Of a DNA stretch of 64,000 bases, positions 53,851 to 62,495 are shown piece by piece. The notes under the pieces are model-generated. The model searched no databases and was not told the DNA's origin. It worked only from the letters and a program-made list of their open reading frames with translations. Both the position numbers and the translations under genes were made by a program. The stretch's first letter is position 1. Each line of letters opens with the position of its first letter. The stretch comes from Devosia epidermidihirudinis (lineage in GTDB: Bacteria > Pseudomonadota > Alphaproteobacteria > Rhizobiales > Devosiaceae), in NCBI RefSeq assembly GCF_000971295.1, contig NZ_LANJ01000044.1, positions 1 through 64,000 of the forward strand. The letters run 5' to 3'.

Positions 53851-54510
53851 ATGAGCCTTGTTGCGCCCTCACCGCGCCTTGATAGCGTGGCCGCCGTCGC
53901 CAGTCACCTTGAAGTGCTGGTCGGCATTGATCCACGACTGGCGTCGGTGTGGGACTTTGCCGGGGAGGTGTCGCCCCGCATCAGCGAACCCGGCTTTCCC
54001 GGCATCGCCAAAGTCATCTGTGGCCAACAGCTTTCCGTTGCCAGCGCCCGCGCCATCTGGGGGCGCTATGAGCAAATCCCTGGCGCGCTCGATCCCGTGC
54101 AATATCTTTCGCTCGACGAAGCCACTGTCAGAGGCTGCGGGTTTTCCCTTGGCAAATTCCGCACCGTGCGCGTCATCGCTGAAGCCATGGTCGCCGGGAC
54201 ACTGAATTTCGAGCACCTCGAAACCCTGCCCGCCCTAGAGGCCGTACAATACCTCATCGCCCATAAAGGCATCGGTCCCTGGACGGCGGAGGTCTATTTG
54301 ATGTTCTGCGCCGGGCACCCTGATGTATTCCCCGCAGGCGACCTGGCCATCCTCAAAGCCGTGCATCACGGGCTCAATCTTGACGCGCGGCCCACTATTC
54401 GTGAAATGTACGAAATAGCTCAAATCTGGTCACCACATCGATCGGCGGCGGCACTTCTCTTCTGGCGTTATTTTGCCGTTTCGCGCGACCGCGATGGGAT
54501 ATTGCTTTGA
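53851..54510 (+). CDS. DNA-3-methyladenine glycosylase II (AlkA/HhH-GPD type)
   Basis: A 219-residue base-excision repair glycosylase. The helix-hairpin-helix is HKGIGPWTAEV, and the catalytic aspartate is Asp164 in PAGDLAIL, the GPD element of the superfamily. It should remove alkylated bases. I chose ATG 53851 (MSLVAPSP), since an earlier in-frame ATG at 53788 overlaps the divergent gluQRS coding region. The LuxR-type regulator gene starts 12 bp downstream on the same strand, so the two may be co-transcribed. Confidence 0.92.
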   Translation: MSLVAPSPRLDSVAAVASHLEVLVGIDPRLASVWDFAGEVSPRISEPGFPGIAKVICGQQLSVASARAIWGRYEQIPGALDPVQYLSLDEATVRGCGFSLGKFRTVRVIAEAMVAGTLNFEHLETLPALEAVQYLIAHKGIGPWTAEVYLMFCAGHPDVFPAGDLAILKAVHHGLNLDARPTIREMYEIAQIWSPHRSAAALLFWRYFAVSRDRDGILL

Positions 54511-54522
54511 AGGATTGAACGC

Positions 54523-55608
54523 ATGAGCGTTCTGGATCGTATCTATGAAGCGGCTTTCGTGCCCGAACTCTGGCCCAAGGTTCTCGGAGAGATCGCCGAG
54601 ACCGCTGCCGCGAACTCGGGGGCCATCCTGATCATCGACGACCGGCTGCCCCCCCTGTTCACCGCGACCCCCAACGTCCTCGATACACTCGAGAGTTTTT
54701 CCCAAACTCCCTTCTGGTACAAAAATCCGCCAGCCCACCGGCTACGCAAGCTCAAATATCCAGGCTTTATCGAGCGCGCCGACTTCTTCCGTGACGATGA
54801 GCGAAACTCGGGCAATCCCTATCACGCCAATATGGAAAAGATCGGCGCAGACTGGCAGATCGCCACCATCATCGACATGCCTGAAGGCGAAATGGCGCTG
54901 TTCACATTTGAGCGCAACCGGGGCCTTCCGGACTTCAGCAAGGCCGAACTGGCCAATCTCGACGTCCTGCGGCCCCATCTGGCCCGCGCAGGGGTGATAG
55001 CCACAAGGCTGCAATTGCAGCGCGCTGAAGCCAACGTGGCCGCGATGAACGCTATGGGTGTGCCCGCCTGCGTGGTGACAGCTTCCGGGGTGGTGATGTC
55101 CACCAATGCGCTGTTTGACCAGCTTAGCCACGTGCTGCGCCCTGCCGCATTCGGGCGCCTTTCAGCCAAGGACCGTCACGCCGATAAACTATTGCAGGCC
55201 GCGATGCCTACGCCCGGTTATACGCAGACCCCACCAACACGTTCTTTCCCGATGCACCTCGATGACGGCGCTCGCGCGATCGTGGTGCACGTTATCCCTC
55301 TCTACCGCGCCGCCACTGACATCTTCAACCAGGGCGCCGCCATGGTCGCGGTAACAGGCTATTCCGTGGACGGCAATCTGCCACCGGACGCCGTTTTGCG
55401 CGGACTGTTCGACCTGACCGTTGCCGAAGCGGCCATCGCCACCGATCTGACCGCCGGAAAAACATTGACCGATATAGCCGGCCAGCGCGGCGTCGCCGTA
55501 TCCACCGTGCGCACCCATTTGGCACAGGTTTTCCGCAAGACGGGCACTAGCCAGCAAGGGCAACTGATTGCGCTGCTCAAGGGTATCAGCGGCTATCCAG
55601 CGCCCTGA
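54523..55608 (+). CDS. LuxR C-terminal domain transcriptional regulator
   Basis: A 361-residue regulator. The C-terminal helix-turn-helix (about residues 295-350) has LTVAEAAIATDLTAGKTLTD and GVAVSTVRTHLAQVFRKTGT, the LuxR/FixJ DNA-binding pattern. The N-terminal 290 residues form a sensor region, probably PAS/GAF-like, but I cannot assign a ligand. No acyl-homoserine-lactone binding signature or synthase gene is seen. It starts 12 bp after the glycosylase gene and is followed 124 bp later by a beta-barrel porin gene that it might regulate (speculative). Confidence 0.88.
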   Translation: MSVLDRIYEAAFVPELWPKVLGEIAETAAANSGAILIIDDRLPPLFTATPNVLDTLESFSQTPFWYKNPPAHRLRKLKYPGFIERADFFRDDERNSGNPYHANMEKIGADWQIATIIDMPEGEMALFTFERNRGLPDFSKAELANLDVLRPHLARAGVIATRLQLQRAEANVAAMNAMGVPACVVTASGVVMSTNALFDQLSHVLRPAAFGRLSAKDRHADKLLQAAMPTPGYTQTPPTRSFPMHLDDGARAIVVHVIPLYRAATDIFNQGAAMVAVTGYSVDGNLPPDAVLRGLFDLTVAEAAIATDLTAGKTLTDIAGQRGVAVSTVRTHLAQVFRKTGTSQQGQLIALLKGISGYPAP

Positions 55609-55732
55609 CTTTAAACGGTGTGGCTCGCAAACCACAATCGGGCATCGCATCTATCACGTCTCCATCATATGAAGGATGTGCGCGTCACGCGCTTGCCAGA
55701 ACCTGCTCCCCAGGCAAATCGGGAGAAGAAAT

Positions 55733-56539
55733 GTGCGACTGAAGTTTCTGGGGCTGGTGGGTGGATTGGTGAGCGTTCTGGCGTTGGGTGGGAGCGCCGT
55801 AGCGCAGGAAAACACCGACTGGTCCGGCTTTTACGCCGGCATTTTTGGTGGTTATGGCCTTGATAGCGACGGCTCGTCGGGTAGTTCCATCGGGCCTGCC
55901 AGTATTACTATCGGCGGGACCGCGCTCGACGGTTCCCTTGCGTCATCCACTGGCCGAATTGACGGTGTCTTCGGCGGGGCCACCGCAGGTTACAATTATC
56001 AACACAATAACCTTGTCTTCGGTGTGGAGGGCAATGTCGGTCTCGGTCAACTCGGCAAGACCAACAGCTCCGATCTGTCGGCCAGCTTTACGGACGCCGG
56101 CAACACCGTTTCACTCAATTCGACCGAACGGACGGAGTATGACATCAACTGGTACAGCAGCCTGGTTGGTCGGCTCGGGCTGGCTCATGGCAACTGGCTC
56201 TTCACTCTCAAGGGCGGCATAGTGCTGGCCGATGCATCCATTGAGGCTACATCCCGCCTGACCATTGAAGACCCCAACAACGTAATCGGCATTCAACCCG
56301 GCATTGATCTCCCCGGCAGCTCGAATGCGTCACAGGTTCTGGTTGGGACGACCTTCGGCTTTGGCGCCGAAACCATGATCGCTGACAATGTCTCGATCGG
56401 CGCAGAATATGCCTATGTCGCCTTGCCCGATCTGTCAGCGCCTGCGCCTGGCGTTGGCGGGTTGCTCGGTGGCGGCGGTGGCTCGACCTTTGGCGCCGGC
56501 ATTCACCAGATCAAGGCCAGCCTCAATTATCATTTCTGA
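55733..56539 (+). CDS. Outer-membrane beta-barrel protein, Omp25/31 type
   Basis: A 268-residue protein with a signal peptide (residues 1-25, ending SAVAQ) and the Omp25-type mature start DWSGFYAGIFGGYG. Alternating strands follow, and the protein ends in a terminal phenylalanine (SLNYHF) as needed for barrel assembly. It should sit in the outer membrane as a small barrel. The start is GTG at 55733, preceded by GGAGAAG; an overlapping ATG two bases earlier gives a stop after three codons. An 8-bp GC-rich terminator follows. A second paralogue lies at 59451-60131. Confidence 0.88.
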   Translation: MRLKFLGLVGGLVSVLALGGSAVAQENTDWSGFYAGIFGGYGLDSDGSSGSSIGPASITIGGTALDGSLASSTGRIDGVFGGATAGYNYQHNNLVFGVEGNVGLGQLGKTNSSDLSASFTDAGNTVSLNSTERTEYDINWYSSLVGRLGLAHGNWLFTLKGGIVLADASIEATSRLTIEDPNNVIGIQPGIDLPGSSNASQVLVGTTFGFGAETMIADNVSIGAEYAYVALPDLSAPAPGVGGLLGGGGGSTFGAGIHQIKASLNYHF

Positions 56540-56548
56540 CTGAACTTA

Positions 56549-56585
56549 GCCCGGGGATCGACCTCCACCCCGGGCCCTTTCTTTG
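56549..56585 (+). terminator. Terminator after the porin gene
   Basis: GCCCGGGG (56549-56556) pairs with CCCCGGGC (56568-56575) and is followed by CCTTTCTTTGG. Confidence 0.7.
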
Positions 56586-56646
56586 GCAATGCGGAACAAG
56601 TGTGCTAGCTCGCAGGTCCTCCACAATCTGCTGAGGTGCAGCTCAA

Positions 56647-57309
56647 GTGTCGATCAAACTCTCCGGCCCCATGCTCCCGCCCAAATCGGGCAAGCCTCCA
56701 ACGCAAGCCGTGGTGCTGCTGCATGGTTATGGCAGCGATGGCAATGACCTGATCGGGCTGGCACCCTATTGGCAGGGCACACTGCCAGATGCGCTGTTTG
56801 TGGCGCCAGATGGGCCAACACAGTGCGATGGTTTTGCCTCCGGCTATCAGTGGTTCGAGATCGATTTTGCGGGTGACCGGCTGGCCAGCCGCCAGACCGG
56901 CGTTGTCAATGCGCGCCCGATCCTCACCCAGTTCCTGAGCGACATGTGGGCGCAAACCGGCATCACACCTGAGAACACGATCCTTGCCGGCTTCAGCCAG
57001 GGCGCGATGATGGCGTTGCATGTGGGGCTGTCGCTGGATACGCCGCTGATGGGCATTATCGCTTTTTCAGGGGCATTGCTGCCGCCGGAAAACTTCGACG
57101 CACCCGATCACAAAAAGACCCCGGTGTGTCTCGTGCATGGCGACATGGACGATGTGGTTGCCCCAGAGCTCAGCGCCGAGGCCCACGACGTGCTTACAAA
57201 AGCCGGCTACGACGTGAAATATCATGTCAGTACAGGCACTTCGCACAGCATTGCCGCAGATGGCCTGACTTTTGCGACAGATTTCATCGCCGGATTGATC
57301 ACGAAATAA
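56647..57309 (+). CDS. Carboxylesterase/phospholipase, alpha/beta hydrolase
   Basis: A 220-residue alpha/beta hydrolase of the small carboxylesterase/phospholipase family. The nucleophile elbow is GFSQGAMMA (Ser117). The acid and histidine of the triad fall in VHGDMDDVVAPE and GTSHSIA near the C-terminus. The N-terminal VVLLHGYGSDGNDL supplies the oxyanion hole. No signal peptide is present, so it is cytoplasmic. The physiological ester is unknown. The ATG-like start is GTG at 56647 (VSIKLSG read as M). Confidence 0.9.
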   Translation: MSIKLSGPMLPPKSGKPPTQAVVLLHGYGSDGNDLIGLAPYWQGTLPDALFVAPDGPTQCDGFASGYQWFEIDFAGDRLASRQTGVVNARPILTQFLSDMWAQTGITPENTILAGFSQGAMMALHVGLSLDTPLMGIIAFSGALLPPENFDAPDHKKTPVCLVHGDMDDVVAPELSAEAHDVLTKAGYDVKYHVSTGTSHSIAADGLTFATDFIAGLITK

Positions 57310-57399
57310 AGACGTAGCGCCCCGCTTCACAGCCCTGACACAAAGGGCTTAGTATAAAGGCGCTATGGACTTACTCGATTCCCGATCCGGGAGACTCTA

Positions 57400-57957
57400 G
57401 TGACCATCCACGTGTCGCCTGAGGCCTGTCCCGCACTTGTGCTGAACGCCGATTTCCGGCCTCTCAGCTATTACCCGCTCTCGCTCTGGTCTTGGCAGGA
57501 CGCGATCAAGGCTGTGTGCCTGGACCGCGTCAATATCGTGTCGCTCTACGACACGGTGATCCACTCGCCCAGCTTCGAGATGCGCCTGCCCAGCGTGGTG
57601 TCGCTCAAGGACTACATCAAGCCCGCGCGACACCCTGCATTCACACGCTTTAACGTGTTCCTGCGGGACCATTTCCAGTGCCAGTATTGCGGATCCACGG
57701 ACGATCTGACCTTCGATCACGTTATTCCGCGCTCAAAGGGTGGGCAGACCACCTGGGAAAATGTGGTGGCAGCCTGCGCGCCCTGCAATCTGCGCAAGGC
57801 CAATCGCATGCCCAGCGAAATCCGAATGTTCCCGCACCAGGCGCCATACCACCCGACGGTGCATGATCTGCACAATAATGGTCGGGCGTTTCCGCCCAAC
57901 CATTTGCACCAAAGCTGGCTGGATTATCTCTACTGGGATATCGAGCTTGAGCCTTAG
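57400..57957 (+). CDS. HNH endonuclease
   Basis: A 185-residue protein with a zinc-structured HNH nuclease domain: CQYC (about 94-97), FDHVIPRSKGG (catalytic His107), WENVVAACAPCN (second Cys pair near 126-129, and the Asn). The N-terminal 80 residues (VLNADFRPLSYYPLSLWSWQDA) are typical of a chromosomal HNH family found across alphaproteobacteria, rather than of phage or restriction enzymes. The start is GTG at 57400 after GGGAGA. Its stop overlaps the dsbB stop on the other strand by 3 nt. Biological role unknown. Confidence 0.92.
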   Translation: MTIHVSPEACPALVLNADFRPLSYYPLSLWSWQDAIKAVCLDRVNIVSLYDTVIHSPSFEMRLPSVVSLKDYIKPARHPAFTRFNVFLRDHFQCQYCGSTDDLTFDHVIPRSKGGQTTWENVVAACAPCNLRKANRMPSEIRMFPHQAPYHPTVHDLHNNGRAFPPNHLHQSWLDYLYWDIELEP

Positions 57958-58472
57958 GCGGCGACAGGCTTCCGATTGTGGCGCAGTTGCGCCGCAATCG
58001 AGATGATCAGCAGCGCGACAATGGCAAGGCCTGCCAGAGCGTTGTAGCCAGCAAGAGAGATGCCGAACAGGCGGAACTGCACCACGTCACAACCGATGAC
58101 GGGCCGCATGCTGTTAAGCTGAGAGAAGTCCATCGAATCGCCAACGCCGGTGCAGGCGGTCGGCCCAGGCCAGAAGCCCCATTCAACGCCCGCATGGAAC
58201 GCGCCCATATAGGTGCCCCAGACGAAGATTGCGGCCACGATGATCATGGCCACATACCAGACATTGAGCGGCAGGCGGTTCCACAGGATCAACACCAGCG
58301 CCAGAAGCGGCAGGCCGTAATAATAGGCGAGGCGCTGCTCAAGGCAGAGCTCGCATGGCACAAGGCCACCGAACACCTGCGAGCTCAAAGCACCCAGAAT
58401 GGCGACGAGGCCGATAAGGAATGCCAGACCAGCCGATTTCTTGTCGAGCGGATGAAAAATCGAGGATGCCAT
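57954..58472 (-). CDS. dsbB: Disulfide bond formation protein DsbB
   Basis: A 172-residue inner-membrane protein with four predicted membrane helices. The periplasmic cysteine pairs are CELC (Cys40 and Cys43) and a second, wider-spaced pair in TACTG and VIGCD. DsbB reoxidises DsbA by passing electrons to quinone. The start at 58472 (MASSIFHPLDKK) begins just before the first helix; starts further upstream add 80-odd unrelated residues. DsbA is not in the window. It converges on the HNH gene. Confidence 0.88.
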   Translation of the reverse strand: MASSIFHPLDKKSAGLAFLIGLVAILGALSSQVFGGLVPCELCLEQRLAYYYGLPLLALVLILWNRLPLNVWYVAMIIVAAIFVWGTYMGAFHAGVEWGFWPGPTACTGVGDSMDFSQLNSMRPVIGCDVVQFRLFGISLAGYNALAGLAIVALLIISIAAQLRHNRKPVAA

Positions 58473-58551
58473 TAGAGGGTCTTTCGTGACGCTGTGATGC
58501 GGGTTGGTTAGTGGCCAATTGCGGATTTTTCCAGCCCACACGCCAATTTGA

Positions 58552-59385
58552 TCAATCGCCCGGGAGCGCAATGCCCAGCGACTTGCGCAGCGCAATGGCA
58601 TTGTCGGGTGCGTGCAATTTGTCCTCATGGACGAAATAGGCGAACACGTCGCGCCCTGCCCCGCTCCAACCTTTTGCTGTGCCGGCCCAGTCGGCGATGT
58701 CGGCGGGCTCATAACCAGCTGCATCCGGACGCGCTGGTCCCTGCAGGCGGCAATAGGCGAAATCGGCGGTCAGCGCGCGCGAGGGATTGTCGACCGTGTC
58801 AGCGATAACCTGCGCCACATTGTGTTCGGCCAATAGGTCGCGGACTTGGGGAACATCGAAGCTGGCATTGCGCGTTTCGATGGCGTGACGAATGGGGCCA
58901 ACGCCGCTCGCGTCAAGGAAGGGCGTCGATTTCAGACGTTCGTCGGCCTTGCTCGCCAACGCCACATAGGCCTCTGCAGTCCGCGGCAGCAAGCCAAGGA
59001 AGGTCTTAAGAACATCTCGATCGTATGAAATATTGGGCGGCAATTGCCAGACAAACGGACCGAGCTTGGTGCCCAGCGCCAGGGGGCCGGAGGCGAAAAA
59101 ATTGGCGAGTTCGATCTCGCAGTTTTTGAGCCGCTTGATGTGGGTCACCAATTGAGGACCCTTGATCGAAAACACAAAGCCGTCGCGCGCCTCGCCAGCC
59201 CATTTGGCAAAGCTTTCGGGCTTCTGGTTGGCGCGGAATGTGGCGTTGATTTCGATGGTGCCGAGACGCGAGCTGGCATACGCCAGCTCTTTTTTCTGCA
59301 CCAGTCCCTCGGGAAAGAACGTACCGCGCCAGGGCTCATAAACCCAGCCAGCGGTTCCGGTGCGCACGGTGCCAATATCAGTCAT
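58552..59385 (-). CDS. DUF72 domain-containing protein
   Basis: A 277-residue protein with the DUF72 TIM-barrel-like pattern: GTAGWVYEPWRGTFFPEGL at the start, EINATFRANQKPESFAKWA, VFSIKGPQLVTHIKRL, FVWQLPPNI and AYFVHEDKLHAPDNA near the end. The family is widespread and biochemically uncharacterised. I chose ATG 59385 (MTDIGTVR); an upstream start adds 16 residues without family character. It lies 79 bp upstream of dsbB on the same strand. Confidence 0.9.
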   Translation of the reverse strand: MTDIGTVRTGTAGWVYEPWRGTFFPEGLVQKKELAYASSRLGTIEINATFRANQKPESFAKWAGEARDGFVFSIKGPQLVTHIKRLKNCEIELANFFASGPLALGTKLGPFVWQLPPNISYDRDVLKTFLGLLPRTAEAYVALASKADERLKSTPFLDASGVGPIRHAIETRNASFDVPQVRDLLAEHNVAQVIADTVDNPSRALTADFAYCRLQGPARPDAAGYEPADIADWAGTAKGWSGAGRDVFAYFVHEDKLHAPDNAIALRKSLGIALPGD

Positions 59386-59450
59386 AGCAAACTCCCACGC
59401 CGCAGCATTGCCCGCTGCGGCATGGGTTGGCAATGTTCTAGATCAGAAGA

Positions 59451-60131
59451 CTAGAACTTGTAGTTCACGCCAGCGCGGATGACGCTGAAGCGCTGAGTGA
59501 CGTCGCCGCCAGCAAGCGCGTAGTTCTGGGTGCCGAGGTCGACATACATGTATTCCGCCTTAACGGTGATGTTGTCGGTCGCCTTGGCTTCGATGCCCAG
59601 GCCAGCGGTCCAGCCGAGATGGGTCTGAGCCTCAGAGGTCTTGGAGCTGACGTTGTTGACGGTGGTCGAGTTGGTAACCGAACCACGGCCAGCAGCAAAA
59701 CCTGCGGTCACGTAGGGCATAACCTGGCCGAAGGTCGCACCAGCACGGCCGCGGATGGTACCATAGAGGTCAATACCGGTCTTGCTCGTGCCGTTGGCGA
59801 TGTCGTGTTCCACGCCAACATTTGCCCACTGCAGATCGGCTTCACCGCCGATTACGAGGCCGCCGAGATCAACGTTGTAACCAGCCTGACCGCCAACCTG
59901 CCAGCCATTGCTGTTGGTCTCGGTGCGTGGTGCCGCATTAGGCTGATTGGTCTGGGTTCCCCAGGCGTAGCCACCGTTCACACCGGCATAGAAGCCGGTC
60001 CAGTCGGTTGCGGGCGTGGACGAGTAAATGGTGCTCGCACCATTGCCACCGCTGTTCCAGTTCAGATCAGCAGCAAAAGCCGGAGTTGCAGACAGCACCG
60101 CGGCGGAAATCAGCAAAGCGAAACGCTTCAT
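59451..60131 (-). CDS. Outer-membrane beta-barrel protein, Omp25/31 type (second copy)
   Basis: A 226-residue protein with a signal peptide (residues 1-20, ending AFA), the mature hallmark TDWTGFYAGVNGGYAWG and a terminal phenylalanine (VNYKF). It resembles the barrel at 55733-56539 in plan but is shorter and diverged. I chose ATG 60131 (MKRFALLIS), since an earlier in-frame start adds residues before the signal peptide. An inverted repeat GTTCTAG/CTAGAAC (59435-59457) spans its stop codon. Confidence 0.9.
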   Translation of the reverse strand: MKRFALLISAAVLSATPAFAADLNWNSGGNGASTIYSSTPATDWTGFYAGVNGGYAWGTQTNQPNAAPRTETNSNGWQVGGQAGYNVDLGGLVIGGEADLQWANVGVEHDIANGTSKTGIDLYGTIRGRAGATFGQVMPYVTAGFAAGRGSVTNSTTVNNVSSKTSEAQTHLGWTAGLGIEAKATDNITVKAEYMYVDLGTQNYALAGGDVTQRFSVIRAGVNYKF

Positions 60132-60253
60132 GGTAAACCTCTTCAGTCGAATTGACCGCAAAATGCGACTGAATGAATTAATAGGTCGGAAAGGAACAAG
60201 GTTAACGCCATGTCCTTTTGCATGGCAGCTGATCACGATTTTGGGGGCTCGCT

Positions 60254-60271
60254 GAATCTACCTGTAGATTC
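60254..60271. promoter_or_regulatory. 18-bp palindrome at the end of the copper gene
   Basis: GAATCTAC-CT-GTAGATTC spans the stop codon of the CopC-CopD gene. It contains two GANTC sites (GAATC and GATTC), the target of the CcrM methyltransferase in this class. It may be a weak transcription end or a regulatory site upstream of the neighbouring porin gene. Confidence 0.35.
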
Positions 60272-61865
60272 AAGGAATGAGCTCCTCGCCGCGCAATTTT
60301 TTGAGTAAAAACCGACTGACGCGAACGTCCATATCGATCAGCCAGGCACCCGCAAGAGGGATGGTGATGGCGTCGATCAGCCATCCGTCGTCCGTCTGAA
60401 CGGCCTCGCGTTTGAAGGGCTCAATGCCGAGATCGGGCGCGGAGAGCGTCACAGTCATCGATTGCGCAGCAACCTCCTCGCCGTCAAAATCGGTCAGGGT
60501 TATGTCGAGCCGCACCGGGCCCGCACTGCCCGGCGAGATGGTGACCATGGCCATCATGGTGTCGTCCATCAGATGGGTCATGATGGGTTCTGCGGTGACA
60601 ACAGGCTCGGAAATCTCTGCCAATGCGCGCGGCGGCGGGGTGAAACGCCACCCTGCGACCAGCCCGAGAATGACGAGCACTATCAAGGCCTCGGTGGCAA
60701 TCGACCGGCGCAGTCCAAGCCGGGCGCGTGTCTCGCCCGCCAGTGCAGGCCTGGTGAGCCAGAGGCGATTTGCCAAGGCGAGCGCGAAGGGCGCGATCAA
60801 CAGAGTGAGTTTGGCACCAAGGATGAAACCGTAGGGCGAAAGCCATTGCGGCCCCGGCGCGCCCATCTGGATGCCAGCGAGAACCAGACCTGACAGCATC
60901 AGCGGCGCGACGGCAAAAGGGATGACGCGCGAGAAACTGGCCAATGCCCGATCTGAAATATCGCTCTTCTCTCGCAGCAATATCCAGAGCGGCAACAATG
61001 CGCCGATCCAGATCAGAATGCCGGTGATGTGCAGGAACACGGCCGGTCGCGTTAACCATTGTGGCTCTGCCGCACTGGCGTGACCACTTAACGAAAGGGA
61101 CAGCGCAGCGAGTGCGCCAGCTGCGAGACCTACGATACTGACATTCCGCCCCGAGCGGAGCAGCAAGGCTGGAAGCGACACGGCGAAGGCCAGTCCCGCG
61201 ACAAAGGCCGTCGCGCCATAGCTCGTCGACCATCCGGCGCGCCACACATTAGAATCAAAGAGCGAGCTGAGTGTCAGCCCCAAGGCGTCGAGCCCCTGGA
61301 GGCCAAGGGTCGCCGGAACAAGCAGAACGCCCACAATGGAGAGGCCCACCGATACCCGCCGAGCCTGTCGCGGCACGTCAGCTATAGAGCGGAACACCGC
61401 GCCACCGACACCGACCAACAGAGCGACAAAGAACAGCGCCTTACTGGCCCAGAGCAGCCAGATAACCGTCGGATCGCTTGCCGGGATCAGGTCGGCCGAA
61501 CCGGTTGCGTGCCCGATGGAAAAAACCAGCGAGCCACCGATGGGGTGACCGTCTGTCGAGACGACCCGCCAGCTGAGGACCTGCGTGCCCTCGCCGATTG
61601 TCTCAGGCAATGAGACGACGACACTCGCACCGCCCGAAGTCTGATCGAGCACGTCCAACGCCGTGCCATCAGCACCAATGAGTTTGACAGCGAGCGGCGT
61701 GACGGGCTCGTTGAACTCCAGCGACACGACGTTTGGCGCGCCATCGAGGACTGCGCCTTCAACAGGCGATGTGGCGAACAACTGGGCATGGGCCCACGCC
61801 TGTTGAGGCGCGCAGGCAAGCAGCAGCGTGCAGAGCAGGAGCCGCAAAAGGGCGAGCGGGTACAT
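60270..61865 (-). CDS. CopC-CopD fusion copper-handling membrane protein
   Basis: A 531-residue fusion. After a signal peptide (residues 1-25) the mature protein would begin with His26 (HAQLFATSPVEGAVL), the copper ligand of CopC, with a second ligand group in STDGHPIGGSLVFS. The CopC domain (about 26-125) is followed by a CopD-type domain with about eight membrane helices, and a C-terminal soluble portion of unknown fold. It should bring copper across or into the periplasm. ATG 61865 follows AAGGAG. It lies 56 bp after the YcnI gene on the same strand. Confidence 0.9.
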   Translation of the reverse strand: MYPLALLRLLLCTLLLACAPQQAWAHAQLFATSPVEGAVLDGAPNVVSLEFNEPVTPLAVKLIGADGTALDVLDQTSGGASVVVSLPETIGEGTQVLSWRVVSTDGHPIGGSLVFSIGHATGSADLIPASDPTVIWLLWASKALFFVALLVGVGGAVFRSIADVPRQARRVSVGLSIVGVLLVPATLGLQGLDALGLTLSSLFDSNVWRAGWSTSYGATAFVAGLAFAVSLPALLLRSGRNVSIVGLAAGALAALSLSLSGHASAAEPQWLTRPAVFLHITGILIWIGALLPLWILLREKSDISDRALASFSRVIPFAVAPLMLSGLVLAGIQMGAPGPQWLSPYGFILGAKLTLLIAPFALALANRLWLTRPALAGETRARLGLRRSIATEALIVLVILGLVAGWRFTPPPRALAEISEPVVTAEPIMTHLMDDTMMAMVTISPGSAGPVRLDITLTDFDGEEVAAQSMTVTLSAPDLGIEPFKREAVQTDDGWLIDAITIPLAGAWLIDMDVRVSRFLLKKLRGEELIP

Positions 61866-61921
61866 CCCGTTCTCCTTGACATGAGTGGAAGGGACGCAGC
61901 GCGCTGCGTCCCCAATCGCCA

Positions 61922-62446
61922 TTAGTGGCCAGCGGCATCCGCCGGAAGCAGCTCAACGCTTGGCGCGGGCATTTCGGCATTGGCGTCGCCGGAGATGTCG
62001 ATCCACGCCTCTTCGCCGCTGGCGCATTCCTGTACCACGGGGAAATAGAACGCGCCCGGCTGCAGGATGCCGGCAAAAGTGCCACGGAAAACGAACTCGT
62101 CGTAGAATTCGTTCGGCAGATTGCCGCCCGACCAGATGATTTCCTGAACGCCATCGGTGACGGTCGTGCCGTGATTGTCATAGCTGCCGCTATAGGCCCC
62201 GGTGACAGTTTCCAGCATCCAGCCCGCGTGAGGCATGGGCTTTACGTTGTAGAAACCCTCAGGGATCTGCACCCGCACCACATTGGTGGCTTCAGTGCCG
62301 CAGCCATGGGGCACGCGGACAACAGCCTTATAGGTCGAACCGATCTTGGCCGAGGCCGTCTCGAGAGTAACGTGCGCGAAGGACGGGGAAGCAAAGGCGA
62401 GCAGAGCGAGGGCAGCAAGAGCGCCGCGCGAAAACAGGGTGTTCAT
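61922..62446 (-). CDS. YcnI/DUF1775 family copper-binding protein
   Basis: A 174-residue periplasmic protein with a signal peptide (residues 1-24) and a mature N-terminus beginning HVTLETASAK, so His25 becomes the N-terminal residue. YcnI proteins bind Cu(II) through that histidine, and a tryptophan-containing segment (such as PHAGW or IIWSGG here) may help. RVPHGCGTEATNVVRVQIPEG matches the family. It is probably co-transcribed with the CopC-CopD fusion and the DUF2946-like gene. Confidence 0.92.
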   Translation of the reverse strand: MNTLFSRGALAALALLAFASPSFAHVTLETASAKIGSTYKAVVRVPHGCGTEATNVVRVQIPEGFYNVKPMPHAGWMLETVTGAYSGSYDNHGTTVTDGVQEIIWSGGNLPNEFYDEFVFRGTFAGILQPGAFYFPVVQECASGEEAWIDISGDANAEMPAPSVELLPADAAGH

Positions 62447-62495
62447 TGTCTATTCCAGTCATTGAGGTCTGAGATGCGGCTAGGCCGCATAAAGG

